DNA of 64,000 nt from positions 1-64,000 of the forward strand of contig PALN01000096.1 in NCBI GenBank assembly GCA_002706405.1, written 5' to 3'. The notes below the pieces were generated by a model. That model ran no database searches, was not told where the DNA came from, and saw only the letters and a program-made list of their open reading frames with translations. Of the stretch, positions 1 through 12,000 are shown one piece after another. Each line of letters opens with the position of its first letter. Position 1 is the stretch's first letter. Both the position numbers and the translations under genes were made by a program. Source of the DNA: Rhodospirillaceae bacterium (GTDB taxonomy: Bacteria > Pseudomonadota > Alphaproteobacteria > Rhodospirillales > Casp-alpha2).

Positions 1-3000
1 GCCGCCGATTCCGCGCGCGACACCGTCGAGACCCTGGAAGCCGTGGCACAGGCCGAATTGGCCGAATCCTTGGCCGCCATCAACGCGCTGGCCGAGGCCC
101 AATCGGCCGAAGCCCAGGCGGAAGGCTATCTTGCCGTGGCACAGGCCGCGGCGGAGGCCCAGGCCGATGCGGCGCTGGAGATCGCCGTCGACGACGTCAC
201 GACCCTGACCAATCAACTGGTGGCCCTCGCCGATGCCGTCAATGGCTACGCCGAGGATGCCCAGGCCAACGCCATCGTCGGAACCGCCGACAAGGTCGCC
301 GCCAATGCCGCCGCCAAGTCGGCGCTTGAGGCGCTTCTAGATCTCGCCGTCGAGGTCGCCGGCTTCGATGTCACCGCGTTCCTGGCAAACGATACGGCCG
401 GCGGAAATGCCGACCTTCAGGCGCGCACGGACATCCTGGACTTCCCCGCCGCCGCAACGGACGACCCGGCGCTGCGCACCCAGGTTGCCGCGGCCGAGGC
501 GGAAGTCCGCGATGCCTTGATCGACGCCCTTGATGCCTACGTCACCTCGACCAAGGCCGCCGTCACCAGCGCCGCCAACCTGAGCTATGCCAGCGACGGC
601 ACCGAAGCCGTCGCCGCCCGTGCCGCCGCCGTGACCGCGGCCAATGCGCTAAGCGACCGTGCCGATCAATTGATCGATCTGATCAAGGCCAAGTCCGCCC
701 TCGCCTCGGCGGCCGGGGACCTCGCCGACTTCATCAATCCGGAGCCGGAGAGCCCCGAAGCCGCCGCCGCGGCCTTCGCCTTGTCTCAAAAACAGGAAAC
801 CGTCGCCGACGAAGGGCTGGTGTCCGCGACCGCCGGTTCCACCCCCGACACCATCGTCATCACCGGGAATGTCCCGAACCAGACGTTCACGGTTTCCGTA
901 ACCGGAACCAACGGCGGCGCCACCGACGACAACGACGGCACGGCCGTTCTGACCACGGCCACCACGGAAAGCGGTGGGCAGGTCACCACCGTAACCATCC
1001 TGGGCACGCCGGAAATCGGCGATACCTACGCCATCACCATTACGGCGGACCTGGATCCGGACGTCGATACCGAGGTCGCGGTAAGCAGCACCGTCGAAGT
1101 CACCGTCGATGCCGAACTGACCAGCGTCGCCGCCCTGCGCGCGGCCCTGGCCCAGGCGATCAATTTCGACGATATCCTTGGGGGCGCCGAAGGCCGGCAG
1201 GAAGCCGCCGATGCGGCAGCCGAAACCGCCGATGCGGCCGCCGCCGCGAAGACCGCCGCCGACCTCGCCGCTTATAATGAAGCACTCGGGTTTGCCGATG
1301 CCGCCGTCGCCGACGCCGCCACCGCCGCCCAATATGCCGCGACCGCCGCCGAACTGGAATTGACGGCACGGCAGGCGGCCCAGGATGCCGCCACCGCCGA
1401 GGCCAACAATGACGCGGCCGCCGCCGATGCCGCCGCGACCATCGCAGAGACCGCCGCCGATGCCGCCGAGTTGGCGGAACAGCTCGCCGCAACCGCCGCA
1501 GCCTCCGCCGAATTGAACGGCAACCGCGCCATCGTGGCCGCCAGCGGCGCCGGAAAGATCGTCGTCAATGGCGCATCGACCTCCGCCGCGGCACAGGCCA
1601 ACCGGGCGTCCGTTGCCGCCGCCGAGGCCGCCGCCGCCGCCGGTGCGGCCTTGCAATCGTTGAACAATGCCGAAGCCTCGGCCAGCGACGCGCGCAGCGA
1701 CGCCGAACTGCAGTCCGCCGAAGACGAGGCCGCCGAACAGGCGCAGACGGCCGCGGAAGAAGCTCTGGCCGCCGCCGCCGCTGCCGCCGAAGCCGCCCAG
1801 GAACAGGCCGATGCCGCCGCCGCCCAGCGCGCCGCCGAACGGGCCCAGGCAGCCGAGGAAGCCGCCCTGTTCAAGGAACAGGCGGAAGCCTTCGAACAAG
1901 ACGACGACCCGGAAACGCTGGATGCGGCCCAGGCTCTGGCGACGGCGCAAGCCCTGGCCGCCAGCAACGTGCCGGGTTCCGCCGCGCTTGCCGCCGATGC
2001 CGCCGAGGCCGCGCGTAATGCGGCCAACAAGGCACAGACCGCCGCCGATGCCGCCCAGACCGCCGCCCGCGGCAAGGGACCGGATGCACAAGAGCAGGCC
2101 GATCTGGCGCAGGCCGCCGCGACCCGCGCCGCGCAAGACGCCGGCGAGGCCGAGGCCGCCGCCGTGGTCGCCGCCAATGCGGACGCCGCCGTGACCGCTT
2201 GGACTTCGGGGGAAGCCTCCGAGGACCGCGCCGCCGCCGCCCTGGCCGCCCGTGATGCCGCGGCCGCCGCCGCGCGCGCCGCCGATGCCGCCGAAACCGC
2301 CAACGCCACCGCCGATCAGGCAACCGCCGACGCCGTGGCACCGAACGTGGCCCTGGCGGCCGCCCAAGCCACGGTGACCTCGCGCACCAATTCCCTGGCC
2401 CAGGTCAAGGAAGCCCGCGATGCCGCCTCGGACGGCGACGACAGCGTCACCACGGCCATTGAGCAGGTCTGGCAGAATGCGGTCGCGCAGGCCGAACAGG
2501 CGCTGAGCGATGCTGAAGACGCCTTGGCCCAGGCCCAGGCCGCCGCCGACGCCGCCAACGAAAACGTCACCATCGCCCAGGCCAATGCCGATGCGGCGTC
2601 GCAAGCCGCCGCCGAGGCCGCCTCCCAGGCCGCCCAGGCCGCGTCCCAGGCCAGCTTCGCCGCCGCCTTCGAAATCAACGCCCAGGGTGCCGCGCAAACC
2701 CGCGTCGACAACTTCCTCGATGATCTGACGGACGAAGTCGGCGATGCCCTGACCGACGCCAAGGCCCAGGCCACCATCGCCAGCCAGCAGGCGGCCCTTG
2801 CCACCGCCGCCGCGACCGGCGACACCCCCGACGCCGACGCGGCGCAAGCCGCCGCCGATGCCGCCGCCACCGCCGCCCAGGCCGCCCTCGATGCCTTGTT
2901 GCAGGTTGCCGAGGACCTTGATCTGCCGATCTCCGCCGAATCGGCGCAGGCGGTCATCAACGCCATCAACACCGCCGCCGACGCCGCTGCCGCGCTGGAC

Positions 3001-6000
3001 GATCTGGACGATGACGTCGTCACCACGGACAACCTGAGCACCGCCCAGGACGCCGCCGATACGACACAGCTGGCGGTCGTCGCATCAATCAAGGCCGCCG
3101 CCGCCTCCGCCCAGCAGGCCGTGGCCGCCGCCAATGCCGCCCGGCAGGTGGCCGAGAAACAGGCCGCCGTCGCCGCCGCGGACGAAGCGGGCCTTGATGC
3201 CGCCCGCATCGAAGCGGCCGAAGCCGCCCTGGCCCAGGCCCAGGCCGATGCTCAGGCATCCGCCGATCAGGCCGCGGCCGACTCCGCCGAGGCGGCCTCC
3301 GCCCAGGCGTCGGCTCAGACCCGCGTGTCCGACATTCAGGCCATCGTCAATGCCGCCACCGCGGCGCGCACCGCCGCGACCACGGCGGGAGACGCCGCGA
3401 CCGACGCTCAGACCAGCCTGAATGCGGCACAGACGGCGCTGGCCACCGCGCGTACGGCGGCCGATGCGGCACAGGCCGATTTCACGGCCTCCGCCGACGC
3501 CCAGACCATCGATCCCGCCGCGTATCAGTCGGTCAAACAGGCCAACGACCGCGCCCAGGCCGCGTTGCAGGACGCTCTTGATGCCGTCGCCGCGGCGCAG
3601 GCCGCCTATACCTCCGCCAGCGAGGCCGCGACCACCGCCGACGAAGCCGCCGATCTTGCCGAATTGTACCGCGACGGCGGCGTCCACCCGGACACGGGCG
3701 CAACCGTCGTCGGCGTCAATCTCACCGCCGCCCAGGCCGCTCTAGCCACGGCGAACACGGCTGCCGCGGCCGCGCTGGCAGCCGCCAATACGGCAGCAGC
3801 CGAAGCGGCAGAAGCGGCGGGACGCGCCGCCGCCGGTGCGGACCTTTCGGATATTCAGGCCGCCGCCGATCTCGCTCTGGCCGACGCCGCCGCGGCCGAT
3901 GCCGCCGCCACGACGGCAGAGACCCAGGCGAACACCGCAACCACGGCACTGGCCGACATTCCCCGCGCCGCCGCTGCCCGTTCCGCCGCCCAGGCCGCCG
4001 CCGACGAAGCGCAATCCGCCGCCGCCACCGCCGAGGGCGTGGCCCAGACAGACACGGTGACCCTGGACGGCACGATCGAGAACGGCGACGTCTACCGCGT
4101 CACCATCGACGGCGACGTGGTCTCGGTTATCGTCGGCACGGACACCGCCGATGCCGCGACCGGCATCACCATCGCCGACGTGCGCACCGCCCTTGTCAAC
4201 GCCATCAACGACGCGGCCAATGGCGCCACCGATTCCGTGGTCGCCGCCGCCGGCGGCGAGGACGGCGCCATCACCCTGACCGCGGCCATGCCGGGCGTCG
4301 GGTTCACGGCGACGGCATCCGCCACCAACAACGGCGCCGTCGACGATCAGTCCGCGACCGCCTCGACGGTGACCGGCAATCTGGGCGGGGCGACGCAGGT
4401 CGCGCAGCTCGACACCGTGACCCTGCAGGGCACGGTTCAGGCCGGCGATACCTATTCGGTGACGATCAACGGCACCGTGGTCAGCCTGGTCATCCCGACG
4501 GATAATTCCATCACCACCCTGACCCAGGTCCGCGATGCCCTGGTCACAGCGATCAACGACAGCGCCGCCGGCGCCGCCGTCACCGCCTCGGCCGGCGATA
4601 CGGACGAAACGCTGGCCATCACCGCCGACGTTCCGGGCGTCGCCTTCACCGCCACGGCCACGGCCACGGACGGCGGCGGCAACACGGACAACGCGGCGCA
4701 ATCGGTGACGACCACCGCCAACCTGCGCGGCGCCGACGACCTGGCGGCCCAGGCCGCGACCGATGCCGAAACCGCCGCCACGACCGCCGAGGCCGAAGCG
4801 GCCAAGGCCGAGACCGCCGCCGAAACCGCCGCCGCTTCCATCGCGGCCAAGAACGCCAACGACGACGCGGTCGTTGCCGCCGATGACGCCGCGACCCAGG
4901 CCGCCACGGCCAAGACGGCCGCCGCCAACGCCGCCCTTTACGCGCGCACGGCCAAGGCCGTCGGCGACGCGGTCAGCGAAGCCTTGAGCCGTAACAACCC
5001 CGACGCGCCCGACGATGACGACCTTCTGGACGCCGTCGAAGCCCAGTTGGAGACCGCGCAGGTGACCCGCGTGACCCTGTCCGGGACGATTGAGGCCGGC
5101 GACACCTTCACCATTACCGTCGGCACGACCCAGGCGACCTTCACGGTCACCACGCAAACCACCGCGACCGAGGTCCGCGACGCCTTTATCCAGCAACTGG
5201 CCGACGACGACACCTTCGACGGTCTGGTGGACGTCAGCCAGGGGGCGACCGGCGATTCCATCCGCCTGACCGGCGTCACGCCCGGCACGGCCTTCACCAC
5301 CACGACCTCCGCAACCAACGTTGCCAACGGCACCAACGATCAGGCCGCCCGCGTACAACGCCAGATCGAAGCCGACCAGGTGACGCAGGAAGATACGATC
5401 ACCGTCGACAGCGACACCGTGGTCGCCGATGGCGACAGCTTCTCGTTCGAGGTTGCCGGAACGACCATTTCGGTATCGACCGCCAGCGGCGAGATCAATG
5501 TCGGTGACGACGCCGATGCCGTGCGCGACGCCCTGGTCACGGCAATCCAGAATGCCGGAATTGCGGCTGTCACCGTCGCCGCGGGCGGCGCGGGTGCGCT
5601 GGTCCTGACCGCGACCCAGGCCGGTGCCGCCGGCGCCTTCTTGACGGTAGTCGCGGAAGACGGCCCCCTCGACCTGGATGCCGTTTCCAACGACTCCGTC
5701 GCCGACCGCGCCGCGGCAAACGCCGTCGAGGCCAGCGACGCCGCCCAGGCCGCACTTGCCGCCGCCAATGCGGCCAGCGATGCCGCCGATGACGCCCAGA
5801 CCGCGGCTCAGGCCGCCGCCAATCAGGACGGTGCGGGCAGCGTCGCCCAGGCCTACCTGACCGATACCCAATCCCAGGTCACCGCGACCAATTCCTCCGT
5901 CGCATCGGCCGTGCGCGATGCCGCCGCCGCCGCCCAATCAGCCACCAGCGCCCAGGCGCAGGCCGATCTTGCCGGCGCCGATGTGGGCGCCATCGCCGCC

Positions 6001-9000
6001 GCCATCACGGCTGCGAACAGCGCCGCGATCCTGGCGGCGGACGAAGACGCCGACACCGCCGCCGAGGCCGCCGAAGCCGCCTTGGCCCAAGCCAAGACCA
6101 GCGCCACCGCCGCCCTGTCGAAGGCGCAGGACGCCATCGACGACAGCGCGGAGATGCTGGAGCTTGCCACCAGCTTCAATCAGATCACCCTGACCGGCAC
6201 GCCCGCGGCGGACGACGTATTCACCCTGACCATCGACCCAACGCCGGGGGATGCCGGCAACGGCGACGCCATAACCGTGACGGTCACGGCCAATGACGGC
6301 GACACCATCGACGACATCCGTGATGCCCTGGTCGGTGCGGTCAACGACGAAGCCGACCTGCAAGGCATCGCCAAAGCGTCGGCGACCAGCGGTTCCGGCG
6401 GCTTCGTGGTTGCCGCCGCCACGTCCGGCAACAGCATCGGCGTGACGGTCACCGAAGACGGCGATGCGACCGGCGCCGAAAATGCGTCGGAGCTGATTCT
6501 GAATGCCCTGGCCGCCGCCAACACCGCCCGGACCACGATCAACGACCTTCTGGCCGACAACGAATTGGACGGCGATGGCGACACCACGGCGGCAGCCCTG
6601 GACAACGTGGTGGACGCTTTGGATGATGCCATCGCCGCGACTCGCCAGACCGTGTCGGTCACCATCGGCGGCACGTTGGAAGTTGGCGACACCCTGACTG
6701 TTTCCTTCGACAGCGACGGCGATGGCACCGTGGATCTCCCCGTCGTTCTTACGGTCGGCGCCGATACAGCGGGCAGCACCGACCTTGCCGATATCCGCGA
6801 CGCCTTCGTGGCCAAGATCAACACGGCGCTCAACGGCAACGTCGAATTTACGGCGTCGGCGGCGCTCCAGGATGGCGAACTGGCGCTGATCTCTGACAAT
6901 CCGGCAGCGGATTTCATGCGGATTACCGCAAGCGCCGTCAATGAGGACGGCGTGGCCGGCGAGGCGCCGTCCATCAGCGCCGCCCGCACGGGCACGGAAG
7001 CGGCGCTGCGGGCATTGAAAAACGGGTTGGTAGAGGCCTCCGCCGTCGCCGACGTCATTGAGGCCGCTGTCGACATCGCAGGCACGGCCGCCGGAACGGC
7101 GCGCGCTGCCGCCGACGGCCTGAATCCGGAAAGTGCCGCCACCATCGTCGGCACCGCCAACAGCCTTGGCAATCTGTCTCCCGCCCTGGACGCGAACGTG
7201 CCGGCGGACGTCGTGACCGCCGCTCAGCTTTTGGCGGAAATCGCCGAAGGCTACGTGCCCGACGCTCTGTCCGGTGCCGCCACGGCGAATGCCCAGGCGA
7301 CCATCGCCCAGCAGGCCGCGTTCCAGGCGGCGGCGGGCCTTGCCCAATTCGAACAGGTGATCAACAAGGCCCGCAACGAGGCCGAGTTGAGCATTCAGCA
7401 GGAAGCCCGCGATGCGGCCCCCGTGGCCGGCGACGACGTCATCGGTGATGGGGACGCCGCGAACGGCGGGCCGGTCAGCGGCGACGACGAGGTCCTGGAA
7501 GACCAGGCCATCACCTTCGACATCCTGAGCAACGACAAACGCGCCGACGGCGGCGACCTCGCCAACGCAACCATCGCCGCGGTCGGCCAGCCGGCCCACG
7601 GCAAGATCACCATCGTGCCTGAAGTCAGGGAATTGAATTTCACCACGGGTTTCAGCGACGGCGACACGATCACCCTGACCGTCAACGGCGTCAGCATTAT
7701 CTATACGCTGGATGGGGATTTAATCCCCCAATCGAACGCCGATGAGTTCGCGGCCCTGATCAACAACACGCCGGCCATGTCGGCCGTGGTAACCGCGGCC
7801 GGCGCCGGTCGCGGCGGCGCCATCACCCTGACCTCGGCCGTGCCCGGCACGCCGATCGTCGCCAGCGTCGAGGTCGATGGCAATTTCGATGCCGATGTCG
7901 ATACCGTCACCGTTCCCAACGGCCGGGTGACCTACACACCCACCGCCGATTACAACGGCACGGACACCTTTACCTATACGGTATCGAATGGCGCCACGCC
8001 GCCGTCCTTCGACACGGCGACCGTCACCATCGAGATCACGGCGACCAACGACAACCCGGACGCCAAGAACGACTTCATCACCACGTCCGACGACAGCACG
8101 GCGATCAGCAAGACCGCCGCGACGGGCCTGCTGGCCAACGACACGGATATCGACACCGGCGACAGCCTGACCGTCATCGAAGTGAACGGCGACAGCAATG
8201 ACGTCGGAAACGCGCAAAGCGTGAACTTCACCCTGCCCAACGGCGACCCGGCGGTCGCCCTGGTCACGATCAACGCCGACGGCAGCTACACGGTCAATCC
8301 GAACGGCGAGTTCGAACAGTTGGCCGCCGGCCAATCGGCGACGGGGACCCTGACCTATACGGTGTCCGACGGCCATGCCGGAACGGATGATCAGACAATT
8401 TCCCTGGCCAACACCGTGGCCAACGCCACCGGGGTCAACCAGGTCTCGACCTATACCGTCGGCGGCACAATCGAACGCGGTGACGTGTTCGAGATCACCG
8501 TCAACGGCACCCGCATTTCCCATGCGGTGACCGACGAGACGACCGCGAACGAGGTGCGCGACGCCCTCGTCGCCAAGTTGAACGCCAACGGCGTGATCGC
8601 CGGCAAGGTCGCCGCTTCGGCCGGCGGCGGCGGCGAAGTGGTGATCACCGCCAATCTGGCGGGTCAGGCCTTCACGACCTCGGCCCAGGCGATCAACGCC
8701 GGCACCGACGTCGCCACCCTGTCTGTGACGATCACCGGATCGAACGATGCCCCCGTGGCCGACGCCGACACGGCGAGCGGCGACGAAGACACGACCATTA
8801 CCGGCACCCTGACCGCGACCGACCCGGACCTGGGCGACACGCTGACCTTTGCCGTTGCCGGCGGCGGACAGGCCACCAACGGCACCGTCACGATCCAGTC
8901 GGACGGCAGCTTCAGCTATGTCCCCAATGCCGAGTTCAGCGGCACGGACAGCTTCACCTTCCGCGTTATCGACGCCGCAGGTATCGCCAGCACGGCGACA

Positions 9001-12000
9001 GTGTCGATCACCGTCAACAACGTGAACGACGACCCCGTCATCACGGCCGGCGGCGATCCGACGCCGACCTTCGAGGAATCCGGCCCCGCCGTGATCATCG
9101 ACGGCGCCATGACCATCGCCGACGTCGATACGGCCAACTTCAACACCGGCTTCCTGCGCGCCCAGGTCACGGGCAACCTGGATCCCGGCGATCATCTGCT
9201 GATTCAGGAATCGGGCGATATCACGCTTTCCGGCTCCGATGTGCTGTTCGACGGGGTCGTGATCGGCGTCATCGACGGCACCGACGACGGATCCACCGGC
9301 AACCTGCTGATCACTCTTGATGCCGACGCCACGCCTGCGGCAGTGCAGGCCCTGGCCCGCACCATCGCCTTTACCAACGACGCGGCCGAACCCACCACGG
9401 TCGCCCGCACGGTAACCTTCACGGTCGACAGCGGCGACGGCGGCACCACCACCCAGGACGCGACCGTCCAGGTCGCCCTGGAAAGCGGACTGACGCGAAG
9501 CGACCACAACCAATTGAACTTTAGCGGCGATTGGTTCGACGCCGCCAACTGGACCTCGGGCATTCCCGACGCAACGACCATCGCCGTCCTCAACGACGGC
9601 GGCTATGCCCCCATCACCTTCAACAACGGCCCGGTCGACGAAACCGTGGGTCAGTTGGTGGTCAACGCCGACCTGAACATTCTGGCCGGCACCCTGAACG
9701 TGCTGGAACCGTCGGCAGTCGAACAGGACGCCACGGTGACCGTCAGCAATGCGTCCGTGCTCGGCACCGGCGACCTGAACATCGCCGGCACGGTCGCCCT
9801 GGGCGGCGCGGCAACCCTGGGGCTGCCGCTGATCACCCTGGACGCGGCCGAAAACGGCGGTATCCACGGGGAATTGACCGTCACCGGCAGCGGCAACCAG
9901 ATCGATGGTGCCCTGGCCATTATTGTCCACAGCGGCTATTTCGGGGAACTCATCCTGGGGGGATCGGGTAGCGGCAATGTCGCCCTGGATGTGACGCTCG
10001 GCATCGTCAACGCCGGCGCCATCGTCATCGACAATTTCGACGCAGCCCCCGCCGATGCGATCCTGACCGTGGGCAACCCGGGCATCGCCAACACCGGCAC
10101 CATCACCTTCAGCGATACATCGGGCGGCGGCGGTCAGCGCGTCATCGAAGGCAGCATCGACACCGCCAACGGCACCATCACCGTCAACGCCGGCGCCACC
10201 ATCGACCTTGCGGGCGGCATCCTAAATGCTGTCGGTGGCACCATTGATCTTGCGACGGCGACCGTGCTGACGGTCAGCGACGGCCAGACCGTCGTCGACA
10301 GCGACACCTATCTGTCCGGCACCGGCACCCTCGATCTGGCCGGCACGGGCAGCCTGACGCTGACCAGCGATTTCACCCTCGACCTGGGCGACCCGGAATT
10401 GACGCTGAGCGGCGCGATCACCATCGAAGGCTCGGGTTCTGATATCCTCACCATCGGTGACGGGCGCAGCCTGACGCTGGACGGCGACGAGGTCAGCGGT
10501 TCGGTAAACCTCGCCGTCGACGGCACCTTGACCATCGAAGGCACCGGCACCCAGATCGCCGCCCCGACCACCATCAATTCGCCGAACGGCGCGTTCACCG
10601 TCGCCCCGGGCGCCACGGTGACGATCACCGCCCCCGGCTTCCTTTCCAACAACGGCGGGGAAATCTCCGTCGGCGCGGGCGCGACGCTTGTCCTCGATGG
10701 CGTCAATATCGAAAACGCGGGCATCATCACCGGCGAGGGCACGATCCAATTAGCCAACGGCGCCGATATCGCGGGTGAAGGCGTCATCGACGTCGCCGGG
10801 GTGGACAACATCGGCACCCTGGACATCACCGGCGGCGAAGTGGTGTTCGACACCAACGCGGCCCTCGACATCGACATCGGCGGCGGCGCCAGCGATGTCC
10901 TCCACCTGGACACCATGGACCTGACGGCGGCGGGCGACACCCTGAACCTGACCTTCGCGGCCGGTTTCGATCCGACGGTCGACGGCCATACGTTCCAAGT
11001 GCTGACCTACAGCAGCCACGACACGGACCTGAATGACGACACGGTCCTCGACAACATCTTTGACAACATCACTCATAATCTGGGCCCCGAGTATAACGTC
11101 ACCATCGACTACGGCAGCACGGCCGCCACGGTCACCGTCAGTCGCCTTCCGGAGATCGCCGTCACCACCAACGGCGCGGGCATGCAGTTCGACGGGGTCG
11201 ACGACAAGATCGTCGCGACAGATGCGGCACTTGCTATCCAGGGCGGCGCCTTCACGGTTGCGGCGGTGATCACGACAACGCAAGTCCCCGCGGCCTCGAC
11301 GTATGGCGTCATCCTCAGTCTTGGCGATGGCGACACGACGAACGCCGGGTTCAATCTCTCGATTAACGAGAACGGCTTCCTGGAGGGCGGCTTGATCAAT
11401 GCCGGCGGCGTCAATTCCACAATCGCCATCAATGACGGCCTACCTCATCATGTGGCGGCGGTACATGATGGGTCAGGGAACTACGAAATATTCGTCGATG
11501 GCGTATCCTCCGGTTCATTCAACGTCTCACCGACACAAGCCATCACCCTTGGAGAATTGATCCTGGGCCAAACCGATGATGGTTCCTTCTCTTATGAAGG
11601 CCTGATCGACGAGGTTCAGGTGTACAACCAAGCACTCAGCACCGAAGAGGTGGCTGCGGTCGCCGGTGGCGGCGCTGGCACGACCGATGGCATCACCGCT
11701 GATCCGCTGATTCACTTCGATTTCGCCGATGGACAGGCCATCAACCTGGGCTCGCTGGGCAGCAATGCCGACGGCGTTCTCGGCACCTCGGCTGCGAGCG
11801 GCGAAGCCGATGACCCCTTCGCCGTGCCACTGATCGGCCAGGCGCTCAGCTTCGACGGCACGGTGTCCGTCGAAGCCGTTGACGCCAGCGTGATCGACTT
11901 CACCGCTTCGGGCGGCAACACCCTTCAGTTCTTCGCCGCCACGGATCAGATCGTCGCCGGGCAGGCCGGCACTTTCTCCGAGCTGTCGGCGGGCCAGACC

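Noticed and set aside
649-2847. Long Gly-rich open frame on the minus strand, with others like it across 1-20000
   Set aside because: It is the mirror of GCC/GCG codons of the giant gene; low-complexity Gly/Arg products, no ribosome sites and no domains.
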